Shown here in pieces: positions 35,524 through 44,615 of a DNA stretch of 64,000 bases. The notes beneath the pieces were generated by a model. That model was not told the origin of the DNA and did not search any database. It saw only the letters and a list, made by a program, of their open reading frames with translations. A program made the translations under genes and the position numbers. How positions within the stretch are numbered: the stretch's first letter is position 1; each line of letters begins with the position of its first letter. The DNA comes from Pseudomonas fluorescens (lineage in GTDB: Bacteria > Pseudomonadota > Gammaproteobacteria > Pseudomonadales > Pseudomonadaceae), in assembly GCF_004683905.1 (NCBI RefSeq), contig NZ_CP038438.1:3162001-3226000 (forward strand), written 5' to 3'.

Positions 35524-36924
35524 TCATTCCAGCGGCGCCAAGCGCAACGCCTCTCCCAACCTCTCGAGCGCTCCGCCCAAGCCGCTCTCGCCATGATCCA
35601 GCAGGTTCAGGCGCAGATGCCGACGGTGCAATCCCTGCAAGCTGAACAGTTCGCCCGGCGCAATCAACACCTGTTGCCTGAGCAGGCGCTGAAACACATC
35701 GCGCATGTCCACCGGCCGCCGTGCCCGCACCCAGACCGTCGCCCCACCTTGTGGCTCGACAACCTGCAACGCTTCGCCCAGACGTTCGCGCAACAAGTGG
35801 ATCATCGGCGTACGGCGTTCCTTGAGGAGCCGGCGAAGTACGTGCAGATGCTGATCGACCCGACCGTTTCCATACAGCCGGGCAATGGCTTTCTGGCGAA
35901 CGGGCGACAACCGGAACGAGCGCATCAGAAAATGCCGCTGCATTTCGTGCTTCCATTGGCGCGACAACACGTACCCGTAAGGCGCTTCGATACCGATGAA
36001 TTTCTCGAACGTGGAGAAGACCAGCAGTCGGTCAGGGTCCAGTTGATCACGCAGACGCTCGACGCCCGTTGCCTCGCCCAGTTCACCGTAGCAGTCGTTT
36101 TCCAGCACCCAGGTGCCGTGCTCGCCAAGCAGGCCGGCGATCGCGTTGCGGTTATCCGCTGGAACCTGTGTACCGCGCGGCATGCATAGGCCCGAGGACA
36201 GCAGAATCAGCCGCACGTCTTCGGTCTTGAGCAGTGTTTCCAGCCGCTGCGGCTCCAGCCCGCCACAGGCCTGCAACGGCAGTTCGATTACACGCACCTC
36301 AGCCGCCTGCAGCAACCGCAGTATCACCCAGTCACAGGGCGACTCGACCAGAATGGTTGAGTGCCTGAGCTGCAGAACGGCCACCAGGATCTCCAGCACC
36401 CCGCGCATATCCGCGCCGATGTAAACATCCTCGGCGTGCCAGCACTGCTTTGGCGAGGTGGTATAGCGGGCCGCCAGGACGGCGCGTAATTCCAGTTCAC
36501 CACAAGGCTGGTCGAGCAACGGCGGCTGGCGGGGATACTGGCGCAGCAGCTCACGCTCCAACAACAGCAATGGACTGTCCAGTGACTGCAGCGAAACCGG
36601 ATCATCAGCATTCAACAAACGCATACCCGGGTGCCGCGCGTTGACATAGAGCGTTTCGAGCAGATCATTGCTCATGGCAGGTGGCGTCCCCCCCGAAACC
36701 GCCGTGGCGTAATACCCGGACTTGGCCACCGAATAGATCCGCCCTTCCTTTTCGAGCAACGAGTAAGCGTATTGAATGGTCGAGATCGACACGTTCAAGC
36801 GATCTGCCAACTGACGCAGCGATGGCAGCCTTGAATTGCCATCGCAAGCCGACTCGGCCATCAAGCGCATCAGGTATCGATAGACTGCCTGGTAGGCGAA
36901 ACCGGATTCCCGTGCAGCCTTCAT
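35524..36924 (-). CDS. MocR-type GntR/aminotransferase-like regulator
   Basis: 466 residues. The first 75 form a GntR winged helix (LPSLRQLADRLNVSISTIQYAY). The rest is a fold type I aminotransferase-like domain: a PCGELELRAVLAARY segment, Asp 277 near VLENDCYGEL for the PLP ring nitrogen, and Lys 308 in STFEKFIG as the PLP lysine. The usual SFSK-Pro-Gly wording is degenerate (FEKFIGIEAPYGY), but lysine is kept. It probably binds PLP or a PLP adduct. It starts 48 bases after the unknown gene upstream and may be co-transcribed with it. Target genes are unknown; it is not clearly PdxR. Confidence 0.83.
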   Translation of the reverse strand: MKAARESGFAYQAVYRYLMRLMAESACDGNSRLPSLRQLADRLNVSISTIQYAYSLLEKEGRIYSVAKSGYYATAVSGGTPPAMSNDLLETLYVNARHPGMRLLNADDPVSLQSLDSPLLLLERELLRQYPRQPPLLDQPCGELELRAVLAARYTTSPKQCWHAEDVYIGADMRGVLEILVAVLQLRHSTILVESPCDWVILRLLQAAEVRVIELPLQACGGLEPQRLETLLKTEDVRLILLSSGLCMPRGTQVPADNRNAIAGLLGEHGTWVLENDCYGELGEATGVERLRDQLDPDRLLVFSTFEKFIGIEAPYGYVLSRQWKHEMQRHFLMRSFRLSPVRQKAIARLYGNGRVDQHLHVLRRLLKERRTPMIHLLRERLGEALQVVEPQGGATVWVRARRPVDMRDVFQRLLRQQVLIAPGELFSLQGLHRRHLRLNLLDHGESGLGGALERLGEALRLAPLE

Positions 36925-36972
36925 GAGGCGGACACCATAACCGTTGGTGCGCCCAAGGATCGCTCGCTCACT

Positions 36973-38442
36973 TCATCGTTCCACTGACCGGTCACCCACG
37001 CCGGAGCCATCGAGGCCTGCCGCGTCGAGTGCGGTCTCCAGTGTTTGCCGGGCCGCACCGTGCGCTGGCAAGGGTTCCATGGCGTAGAGGTGGCCGATGA
37101 GCCGAACCGGTAAACCGCTGACGTCCATCATCCACTGCATTACCTGCTCCGGGCCGTGCAGCCCCTGCATGGCCCGATGCAAATCAGGCAGCGCCACCAA
37201 CATGCCGGGATGACAGCTGCGCAGAAACCGCTCGAGCCCGGCTCCACGCTCGATGAACGGCGTGAACAGCAGGCAGACCCATTGTGCTTCGTTCAGACCG
37301 TAAGTCTGGTGCAGCCAGCTCGCCGCTGCTTCGCGCAGTTCTTCCGTGGTCTGCCGTTGCCCCAATCTTGCGATCATCTGCTCGCAGACCGGTTCCGGCA
37401 CCCGCTGCAGCTGCATGTTCGCCAGCATGCGCTGGACATGTTCCGAGAACCCCGCTTCATAGCTGCGATCGCTGAGGAACTCGGCTTCCAGGCCGAGTAA
37501 ATGGGCCTCGATCAAAGGGTCGGCGTATTCGCCCTCACCCTGGTGAAACACCCATTCCTCTGCCTCGAACCCCAGAAACTCGCTCAGTAGCGGCCAGCGT
37601 TCTTCAAGATTGCCGACCGCCATGTCATGAATGTCGACAAATGTCGTGCGACGACATGACTCGAAGCCACCCTCGGGACGCCAGCATTGCCGCTCCGATT
37701 CGGAGTAAAAACCGCGATACAAATCCCCTCCCAATCCGTCCAGCAAAGCGAACAGCTCATCGAACGTCCCGGAATTCGGCGTCAGCGCCCCGATACCGGC
37801 CTTCTGCACGGCCCGGTCGAGGTCTTCGACAAACTGCTTCTGACGACGCGGCGATTCGCTGGCCAGCCAGGCATCCACGCCGTTACTCCAGCGAGCAATC
37901 TGGCCGTAAAATTCGGCCCAGGCCAGGCAGGCGTCGTCCCGCCACTCAAGCTTCTCGCCCCTGGCACGTCGATGCCCCATCATCAGCAGATTGGTGCGAT
38001 GGGCGTCCGCGCTGTCCATTCCGAGTGGCGCCAGATGGTTGAACGGCAACACTTGTCGATGTTCCACCATGAGCAACTCGACACGGGGGTCGTCATACAG
38101 AAACAAGGCAGCGAAGCTGCGGTGCATGTTGTTCAGCGCCGCCGTCCCCGATTCGCTGCGGCGCAAGGTGGCCACACGTAACTGGAACGTGGCGGGCGCG
38201 CGGCCGGCAATACTCAACTGGGCGGCGCGCAGCAGCGCCAGCATGTAGCAACTGTCACGGGTACCGGATGGCGTCACCATGACCTTGTATTCACCCATGC
38301 GCTCCATTCCGCCGGCGGCGACCACCAGACGCTGGATCAGCAACTGCAGCGCTGTGCGCTCGGCTCTGGAAAAGAAACTCAGCAGGCGTTGCAATACTTG
38401 CTGGTAGACATAGTTCATTGCCTGATCATGGATCGTGCTCAT
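36973..38442 (-). CDS. uncharacterised protein of about 489 residues
   Basis: A long, well-formed soluble protein that I do not recognise. It has no signal peptide, membrane segment or nucleotide-binding motif. It is rich in Leu, Arg and Glu and looks mostly helical. Possible landmarks are MVTPSGTRDSCYMLALL (about 55-70), FLYDDPRVELLMVEHRQ and a Cys pair around CWRPEGGFESC. The start is taken as ATG 38442 with a weak GGTAAAG upstream; an ATG six codons earlier is possible. It precedes the MocR regulator by 48 bases on the same strand, so the two are probably linked in function. The codon use looks like that of its neighbours. Confidence 0.7.
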   Translation of the reverse strand: MSTIHDQAMNYVYQQVLQRLLSFFSRAERTALQLLIQRLVVAAGGMERMGEYKVMVTPSGTRDSCYMLALLRAAQLSIAGRAPATFQLRVATLRRSESGTAALNNMHRSFAALFLYDDPRVELLMVEHRQVLPFNHLAPLGMDSADAHRTNLLMMGHRRARGEKLEWRDDACLAWAEFYGQIARWSNGVDAWLASESPRRQKQFVEDLDRAVQKAGIGALTPNSGTFDELFALLDGLGGDLYRGFYSESERQCWRPEGGFESCRRTTFVDIHDMAVGNLEERWPLLSEFLGFEAEEWVFHQGEGEYADPLIEAHLLGLEAEFLSDRSYEAGFSEHVQRMLANMQLQRVPEPVCEQMIARLGQRQTTEELREAAASWLHQTYGLNEAQWVCLLFTPFIERGAGLERFLRSCHPGMLVALPDLHRAMQGLHGPEQVMQWMMDVSGLPVRLIGHLYAMEPLPAHGAARQTLETALDAAGLDGSGVGDRSVER

Positions 38443-38954
38443 CAGTACTTTACCCGGCATAAAAAATTCATATCGCGCATCAGCGATGACGCTGGCGCAA
38501 TAAATTCATCAATAAGTAATAGACGATCAAATACTAACACTTATGATTTTGAAGTTATTTGAAACACTTGACGCAATGAAGTCAGCAACCCCACCGCCTC
38601 AGACAACGTAAACCCCCGTCAGCATTGAGTTTTTTCTGATCAGAAAATATCTGAGGAAACTTCTTACAGCGTCCCACGAACATTGAGTACAACAAAAGCA
38701 GAACAACAATAGGAAATGCCCTACAGTCATTAAACAAAAACCGCTATATCGCCCATGAGGGGAAACGTTAAACGCAAAATGAAAAACAGAATGCACAGAC
38801 ATGGCTCATTCCTTGAGATGAAAGTAATCATTCAATTATCAGGGCTTATATGGCGAATAGAAGATACAGATGGCAGACAAAAACCGGTTCAGATGCACAA
38901 CCGGCCACGCACCATGCTTGGTCTGTCTGATTATTTGCGAGAGGTAAAAACGCA
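38443..38954. other. AT-rich intergenic stretch without a credible gene
   Basis: About 510 bases with clearly lower GC than the flanks. It upstream-borders the unknown gene and lies beyond the oxidoreductase terminator. Two short open frames here (38599-38802 minus, 38755-39048 plus) have no ribosome-binding site and no recognisable domain. It presumably holds the promoter of the unknown gene. Confidence 0.55.
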
Positions 38955-38978
38955 AGAGTCCGTGGGGCCACGGACTCT
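38955..38978 (-). terminator. intrinsic terminator of the oxidoreductase gene
   Basis: AGAGTCCGTGG and its complement CCACGGACTCT form an almost perfect stem 13 bases after the stop on the minus strand, followed by TTGCGTTTTT. Confidence 0.8.
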
Positions 38979-38990
38979 GTTCGGAGGGCG

Positions 38991-40013
38991 TTACGCGGGT
39001 TCGACCTGCAGGGCGACCCGTTCGCGGCATGGGCATTCGTCCATGTAGCGATGTGCTTCGACGAACTCGTTGAACGGGAAGACCCGGGTCTTGAGCGGCA
39101 GCAGCACACGGTCGGCCGTCAGCTGATTGATATCACGCAGGGCACGTTGCAAGGCGACTTGATCCTGAACAATGCCCAACTCGGGTTTACCGGTGAAATT
39201 ACCGATGCAGTGCACAAAGAACTGGATGTTTTTCTGGAACGCCGCACAGGCCGGAAATGGTGTCTGGTTGCCACCCTGAAGACCATACAGGACCAGGCTG
39301 CCACGCGGTGCGAGGACATCACCGAGCAACGACATCTGCGGGCCACCAAGACCGTCGAACACCACATCGACGCCACGGTTGTCGGTGATCTTGTTGATTC
39401 GCATCAACAAGTCTTCTTCCTCGGTGACGATGACTTTCTCGGCACCCAGCGACAGCAGGTATTCACGCTCATCAGCGGTTTTTGTCGCGGCAATCACCCG
39501 CACGCCCATGGCCTTGCCCAACTGGACAAAGGACGGACCGGCGCAATGGCTGGCGTCAGTGACCAGAGCAAACTGCCCTGGTTTGACCCGCGCCAGATCC
39601 GCATAGGCAAAATAGGCGATCAACAACGGCGTGTAATGCACGCTGGCCTCAACCGGGCTGAGCACATCCGGATAACGGGTCAGCGCGGTACGTGGCAGCA
39701 CGATCTGCTCGCCATATACCGGGTAATCGTTCGGGCTTTCGGCCGGGAAACTGGCCACCTTGTCGCCGACCGACAGATCGTCCACACCGTCACCGACGGC
39801 GGTGACCACACCGGCCATTTCATGGCCGAGACCGGACGGCAGGCGTGCCTGGGACGAGGCCAGGTTCTGACGCCAGAGAATGTCGTACCAGCTGATGCCG
39901 ATCGCCTCGACACGCACCTGCACTTCGCCAGGACCTGGCTGAGCGGCCGCATGCTCTTCGCATTTGAGCACCTCGGCCGGACCAAACTTGTGAAAACGGA
40001 TCGTGCGGGACAT
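38991..40013 (-). CDS. medium-chain dehydrogenase/quinone-oxidoreductase-like enzyme
   Basis: About 340 residues of the MDR superfamily. The N-terminal GroES-like part has LGHEMAGVVTAVGDGVDDLSVGD, and the Rossmann part has KPGQFALVTDASHCAGPSFVQL and GVDVVFDGLGG. The catalytic-zinc Cys of alcohol dehydrogenases is missing (GISWYDILW), so this is a zinc-free, NADPH-type reductase like Qor. The start is ATG 40013 with GAGG seven bases upstream. A LysR regulator is transcribed divergently and is the likely controller. Substrate unknown. Confidence 0.87.
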   Translation of the reverse strand: MSRTIRFHKFGPAEVLKCEEHAAAQPGPGEVQVRVEAIGISWYDILWRQNLASSQARLPSGLGHEMAGVVTAVGDGVDDLSVGDKVASFPAESPNDYPVYGEQIVLPRTALTRYPDVLSPVEASVHYTPLLIAYFAYADLARVKPGQFALVTDASHCAGPSFVQLGKAMGVRVIAATKTADEREYLLSLGAEKVIVTEEEDLLMRINKITDNRGVDVVFDGLGGPQMSLLGDVLAPRGSLVLYGLQGGNQTPFPACAAFQKNIQFFVHCIGNFTGKPELGIVQDQVALQRALRDINQLTADRVLLPLKTRVFPFNEFVEAHRYMDECPCRERVALQVEPA

Positions 40014-40282
40014 CGCAAACCTCGTCAAAGTAACCTCTAATGCCCTGAACTCTATCTGGGCTTTTGACCCAAGACTATCAGTGGCTATTAATAGTCGACA
40101 TGCCTGTCATTGATTCCGCAGTATGAACGGCATTGGCAAAATTGATGAAAAAATGCCGCCACCGGCCCGGTAAAGCTGAATTTAGCGGTGCAGAGTACCA
40201 GCCTTTCCCCGTAATATTCATGCCGGCCATTGTTCTCATATGGTCGCTCTCGTCAAGCTTGATGACTCTGCCAGGACTCCAG

Positions 40283-41212
40283 ATGAATCGTAATGACCTG
40301 CGTCGTGTCGACCTGAACCTGTTGATCGTATTCGAAACACTGATGCACGAACGCAGCGTGACCCGCGCCGCCGAGAAGCTGTTTCTAGGCCAGCCGGCGA
40401 TCAGTGCGGCGCTCTCGCGCCTGCGCAGCCTGTTCGATGACCCGTTGTTCGTGCGCACCGGACGCAGCATGGAACCGTCCGCCCGCGCGGTGGAAATCTT
40501 CGCCCTGCTCTCCCCGGCGCTCGACTCGATTTCAACGGCTGTCAGCCGCGCGGCGGAATTCGACCCCGCCACCAGCACTTCGGTATTTCGCATCGGCCTG
40601 TCCGACGACGTCGAATTCGCCCTGCTGCCGATGCTGCTCAAACGCCTGCGCGCCGAAGCACCGGGCATCGTCCTCGTCGTGCGCCGAGTCAACTACATAT
40701 TGATGCCGGGCCTGCTGGCCTCCGGCGAAATCTCCATCGGCGTCAGCTACACCACCGACCTGCCGGCCAACGCCAAGCGCAAGGTGCTGCGCCGCAGCCA
40801 GCCGAAACTGCTGCGCGCCGACACCGTGCCCGGCCCGCTTAGTCTGGATGACTACTGCGCGCGTCCGCATGCACTGGTGTCGTTCGCCGGTGACCTCAGT
40901 GGCTTTATTGATGAAGAGCTGGAGAAACTCGGGCGCAAGCGCCACGTGGTGCTGGCCGTGCCGCAGTTCAATGGTTTGAGTACGTTGCTCGCTGGCACTG
41001 ACATTGTTGCGACCGTGCCGGACTACACCGCGGATGCACTGACGGCTGCCGGCGGTGTGCGGGCGGAGGATCCACCGTTGCCGACGCGCACGTTCGAACT
41101 GCATATGGCGTGGCGTGGGTCGCAGGATAACGATCCGGGGGAGCGTTGGTTGCGGTCGCGGATTCAGATGTTTTTTGGCGACCCGGACAGTCTCGAGTTG
41201 CCTGCGCATTGA
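40283..41212 (+). CDS. LysR-family regulator, divergent from the oxidoreductase
   Basis: 309 residues. The helix-turn-helix lies at about 8-67 (DLNLLIVFETLMHERSVTRAA, then QPAISAALSRLR) and is followed by a LysR substrate-binding domain. The opening LNLLIVFETLMHERSVTRAAE resembles the NodD/SyrM-like branch. The start ATG 40283 has AGGA six bases upstream; a longer frame adds 50 unlikely residues. It is separated from the oxidoreductase gene by about 270 bases, the usual place for a LysR operator. It converges on sotB. Confidence 0.88.
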   Translation: MNRNDLRRVDLNLLIVFETLMHERSVTRAAEKLFLGQPAISAALSRLRSLFDDPLFVRTGRSMEPSARAVEIFALLSPALDSISTAVSRAAEFDPATSTSVFRIGLSDDVEFALLPMLLKRLRAEAPGIVLVVRRVNYILMPGLLASGEISIGVSYTTDLPANAKRKVLRRSQPKLLRADTVPGPLSLDDYCARPHALVSFAGDLSGFIDEELEKLGRKRHVVLAVPQFNGLSTLLAGTDIVATVPDYTADALTAAGGVRAEDPPLPTRTFELHMAWRGSQDNDPGERWLRSRIQMFFGDPDSLELPAH

Positions 41213-41227
41213 GCAGGCAACCTCGAA
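41194..41227. terminator. possible weak hairpin between LysR and sotB
   Basis: TCGAGTTGCCTG and CAGGCAACCTCGA pair with one bulge across the LysR stop codon, in a convergent gap. There is no T run, so it is at best a weak terminator. Confidence 0.3.
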
Positions 41228-41264
41228 ATGAAATGCGCCCGGCGGCGAACGGAAGTCCGCGAGC

Positions 41265-42443
41265 TCAGGCCCCGGACCGGGCGAGTCGATAAATCGACAA
41301 ACAGTAAAACGCCAGCGCCGAAGCCGCCAGCATCCCCCCCACCACGCCGATGTAAGCAAAACCAAACTGACTGCCCACCCAACTGCCCACCAGTGCCCCG
41401 CCGCCGATACCGATGTTGTAGATGCCTGAAAACAGCGCCATCGCCACGTCGGTGGCGTCCGGCGCCAGCACCAGGACTTTTGACTGCAACGCCAGACCGA
41501 AGCCCATGATCGCCATACCCCAGAACACACTCAGCACGCCGAGGTAGGAGACGTTGCCGCTCAACGGCAACAGCAAAGCCAGGCACAAGGCGAGCACCGA
41601 TACGCAGATGATCAGAAAGCGCTGGGGGTTATAGCTGTGCAGGTAGCTGAACAGCAGCGAGCCGAAGATACCGGCACCGCCGAATAGCAACAGCAGCAGC
41701 GTCACCACGTCGCCGCTCATGTTGGCCACGGTCAGTACGAACGGTTCGATGTAGCTGTAAGCGGTGAACTGTGCCGTCACCACCAGAGCCGTCAGAACAT
41801 AGACGGCCACCAGCGCAGGTCGCTTCAGCAATATCGGCAGGCTCTTGAGCGAGCCTGAGTTCTGGCTGGGCAGCAGCGGCAGTACCTTCGCCAGGCAGAA
41901 CACCAGCGCCGCGGCAAAGCCTGCAATCACGATGAACGTGGTGCGCCAGCCCATGGCCTCGCCCAGCAAGCGGCCGAGGGGAATCCCCAGCACCATCGCC
42001 AGCGAAGTACCGGTTGCCAGCAAGCCCAAGGCCTGAACCTGTTTGCCCGGTGGTGCCAGGCGCACGGCCAGAGACGCGGTGATCGACCAGAACAACGCAT
42101 GCGACAACGCCACACCGATCCGGCTCACCAGCAGTACACCGAAGCTGGTCGCCAGACTCGACAGAATGTGACTGGCGATAAACATCCCGAACAGCACAAT
42201 CAGCAATTTCCGCCGCTCGACGTTGCGCGTCAGCAGCATGATCGGCAGCGACGTCAAAGACACCACCCACGCATAGATGGTCAACATGAGGCCGACCTGC
42301 GCAGTCGACATGTCGAAGCTGCTGCCGATCGAACTCAACAGACCGACCGGGACGAACTCGGTGGTGTTGAACACGAACGCAGCCAGTGCCAAGGCAATGA
42401 CTGCGTACCAGTTGCCGTTGTTTGTCGCCGTAGAATCACTCAT
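41265..42443 (-). CDS. sotB: SotB-type sugar efflux transporter (MFS)
   Basis: 392 residues with 12 predicted helices. Long stretches agree with E. coli SotB (YdeA), including [47 protein letters not shown] and [16 protein letters not shown]. The E. coli protein exports arabinose and related sugars and IPTG. The sequence is therefore a clear orthologue-like MFS exporter of the inner membrane. The start ATG 42443 has no strong ribosome-binding site. It is a single-gene unit converging on LysR. Confidence 0.9.
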   Translation of the reverse strand: MSDSTATNNGNWYAVIALALAAFVFNTTEFVPVGLLSSIGSSFDMSTAQVGLMLTIYAWVVSLTSLPIMLLTRNVERRKLLIVLFGMFIASHILSSLATSFGVLLVSRIGVALSHALFWSITASLAVRLAPPGKQVQALGLLATGTSLAMVLGIPLGRLLGEAMGWRTTFIVIAGFAAALVFCLAKVLPLLPSQNSGSLKSLPILLKRPALVAVYVLTALVVTAQFTAYSYIEPFVLTVANMSGDVVTLLLLLFGGAGIFGSLLFSYLHSYNPQRFLIICVSVLALCLALLLPLSGNVSYLGVLSVFWGMAIMGFGLALQSKVLVLAPDATDVAMALFSGIYNIGIGGGALVGSWVGSQFGFAYIGVVGGMLAASALAFYCLSIYRLARSGA

Positions 42444-42634
42444 TTAAACGTCGTATTACTCTTTGATGATCGCGCGTAATTGTACGCAAGCGATCTGTGC
42501 CCATCTGTCGGTGTCTTGATACCGATTGCCGAATGTGTCGACGTTCAGGGGACGCACCATCAGAGGGTCAAGCCACACTGATCGGGTCCAATGCGGTAGA
42601 GCATACGAGGTCTTGATCAATCAATCTGCCTTGT

Positions 42635-42919
42635 TCACTGGCCCGAGTAACCTTTGACGCGCATGCAGTCATTGGTCAGGTCGATCTGTTTCTCCGCTAT
42701 GACAATCCCGTCACCCACGGCGCTGCCCATGCCGTGGGTTTTATCGTTCGCTGCCGGGGTTGAATGGTAGCTGGCGGTCGCGGCCTTGGCCTGATACTGG
42801 CATTCAGCTTTATCGTGCTGGATATCAGCAGCACTGGCGCCGGGCCTGGACCAGTCCTGCACAGATGTCACACAGGCGCTCAACAGCGTCGCAAACAACG
42901 CAATCATCAATAATTTCAT
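42635..42919 (-). CDS. small hypothetical lipoprotein
   Basis: 94 residues. The signal peptide ends in the lipobox LLSAC (Cys 16). The mature part has ECQYQAKAAT, a glycine-rich central turn (GMGSAVGDG, resembling glycine-zipper-adjacent envelope lipoproteins) and NDCMRVKGY at the end, a signature common in small Pseudomonas lipoproteins. It lies 30 bases after the other small exported gene and is probably co-transcribed. Function unknown. Confidence 0.72.
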   Translation of the reverse strand: MKLLMIALFATLLSACVTSVQDWSRPGASAADIQHDKAECQYQAKAATASYHSTPAANDKTHGMGSAVGDGIVIAEKQIDLTNDCMRVKGYSGQ

Positions 42920-42949
42920 AGTGTGTACCGCCGATTGATTAAGGGCTGC

Positions 42950-43228
42950 TTACTTGCAGACGAATGTCACATTGGTTACTTCATTCGCAGGATCGAGCGG
43001 CAGGCGCGATTGCACGTCAAACACGTCGATCTGCTTGCCGAGCGATGCACATTTTTTCTCGGCGCCATCAAGGGCCATCCGACGGGCCTCGGAGTGCGTG
43101 TGTCGGGACTGCAGTGTCTTTGCCGAGACCTGGTACTCGTAGGGACCGAGTTTCAGGTCATGGGACTGCCAGACATAGTTGCCGACCAATGCAATTGCGC
43201 TCACAGCGATGATCATATTGAGTTTCAT
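42950..43228 (-). CDS. small hypothetical exported protein
   Basis: 92 residues with an N-terminal hydrophobic segment (MIIAVSAIALVGNYVW) that is a signal peptide or anchor. The mature part carries one Cys in EKKCASLGK and one at the very end (TFVCK), a possible disulphide. I do not recognise the family. It is the first gene of the two-gene unit with the lipoprotein, and divergent from the ArgP-like regulator about 230 bases away. Confidence 0.68.
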   Translation of the reverse strand: MKLNMIIAVSAIALVGNYVWQSHDLKLGPYEYQVSAKTLQSRHTHSEARRMALDGAEKKCASLGKQIDVFDVQSRLPLDPANEVTNVTFVCK

Positions 43229-43459
43229 GGCCAGTATCGGACGCTGGATATTTGATTGCTCATCACGCCCACCCTTCTCTTTGAATCAAGCCTCATTGCT
43301 GTCATGCGAAAGTTCGGATGACACCCGGTGCAGTGTGTTGTGCAGGTTGAAGCCGCTCACTGTCACCGCAGAGCAATGATTGAGCAGCCATATGTTTAAG
43401 TGAAGAAAAACGCAGTATCTTTCAGCAAAGATTAGAAATACTTATCCAGAGCGACAGCC

Positions 43460-44386
43460 ATGCAACTCGACGCAAAACAGATGCAGGCGTTCCTCGCTGT
43501 GGTCGACAGCGGCAGTTTCGAGAAGGCTGCGGAACGGCTAAACGTGACGCCGTCGGCGGTGTCGCAACGCATACACGCCCTTGAAGTGCGTCTGGGCAGC
43601 TCGGTTGTGGTGCGCGGGCGCCCGTGCGAGCCGACGCTGGCGGGTAGAAAACTGATGCTCTATCTGCGCCGTGCAACCGTGCTTGAAGAGGAACTGCTCA
43701 ACGAGCTGAGCGGCGATGAACAGGATCACCTGCGCGTGGTGATTGCGGTCAATGGCGACACGCTGGCGACCTGGTTTTTTCCGGCACTGGCCGAGATCTT
43801 CGTCAGCGAGAATATTTTGCTCGACGTTGTGGTCGACGATCAGGATCACACCTATGCCTTGCTGGAAAGTGGTCAGGTTATTGGCTGCATCGGCACGCGT
43901 TCACAGCCTATGCGGGGATGTTTCGCTGAGCTGTTGGGCCCGGTGCGTTACCAGCTGGTCGCTGCGCCAGAGTTTCAGCAGCGCTGGTTTGCCAAGGGCC
44001 TGACTCGCGCGACTGCACGTAAGGCGCCGGTATTCGCCTATTCGCGCAAGGACACCTTGCAGTCGGATTTCATGCAGTCGCGTTTCGGTCTTACCGCAGA
44101 CGCTTATCCCACGCACTACCTGTCACTTCCGGAGGCACGCCTCAAAGCCATACGCCGTGGACTGGGTTATGGAATGGTGCCGCACATGCAGGTCAGCGAC
44201 TTGCTGAAAAATCGGGAGCTGGTGGATGTCGCGCCGGGGCATTTCACTGATGTCGAGCTTTACTGGCATGCGTGGGCGCTGCAATCACCGCGCATGGAAA
44301 TGCTCTCCGAGCGCGCGGTACATGCTGCGCGACGCCTGTTGAGCAGCAAAAGACCGGTGAAGCGCTCGACCATGCCGAGGAAGTAA
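43460..44386 (+). CDS. ArgP/LysG-like LysR-family regulator
   Basis: 308 residues. The N-terminal helix-turn-helix (LDAKQMQAFLAVVDSGSFEKA, then TPSAVSQRIHALE) and the VAVNGDTLATWFFPAL-like start of the effector domain match ArgP (IciA) and LysG, which respond to lysine and arginine and drive amino-acid exporters. No lysE/argO gene is adjacent, so the target is uncertain; mexE follows 230 bases downstream on the same strand. It is not MexT by this pattern. The ribosome-binding site is weak. Confidence 0.85.
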   Translation: MQLDAKQMQAFLAVVDSGSFEKAAERLNVTPSAVSQRIHALEVRLGSSVVVRGRPCEPTLAGRKLMLYLRRATVLEEELLNELSGDEQDHLRVVIAVNGDTLATWFFPALAEIFVSENILLDVVVDDQDHTYALLESGQVIGCIGTRSQPMRGCFAELLGPVRYQLVAAPEFQQRWFAKGLTRATARKAPVFAYSRKDTLQSDFMQSRFGLTADAYPTHYLSLPEARLKAIRRGLGYGMVPHMQVSDLLKNRELVDVAPGHFTDVELYWHAWALQSPRMEMLSERAVHAARRLLSSKRPVKRSTMPRK

Positions 44387-44515
44387 GAGGTTTCGCTGCT
44401 GATCCTGTCTCGTCGTCAATATCGATCATTGCATTGGCAGCAACACAGAATTGCGTTGAAAAGATTGATAGCCCCCTAACGAAAGGTGCATCCTAGAGGG
44501 CTCGAATCGGTCTTA

Positions 44516-44532
44516 TATCATTCCGAATGATA
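44516..44532. promoter_or_regulatory. perfect inverted repeat before mexE (candidate operator)
   Basis: TATCATTCCGAATGATA has seven-base perfect arms around a CCG centre, 83 bases before the mexE start. It is likely bound by a dimeric regulator of the pump operon. The binding protein is not known. Confidence 0.55.
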
Positions 44533-44615
44533 GTTACCTTTGCTTCATTCGATTCGTGCCATCACAGCCTGCCGAGCATCATCCGCCCATCTTCAATACA
44601 TTGGCGGATGATTCC

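Noticed and set aside
35524..36924. PdxR
   Set aside because: It is MocR-type, but no pdx gene is adjacent and the PLP-lysine motif is degenerate.
38599..39048. Two short open frames in the AT-rich gap
   Set aside because: No ribosome-binding site, no domain and overlap with a terminator in the second case.
43460..44386. mexT regulator of the MexEF-OprN pump
   Set aside because: The effector-domain wording matches ArgP/LysG better, and the position alone is not enough.
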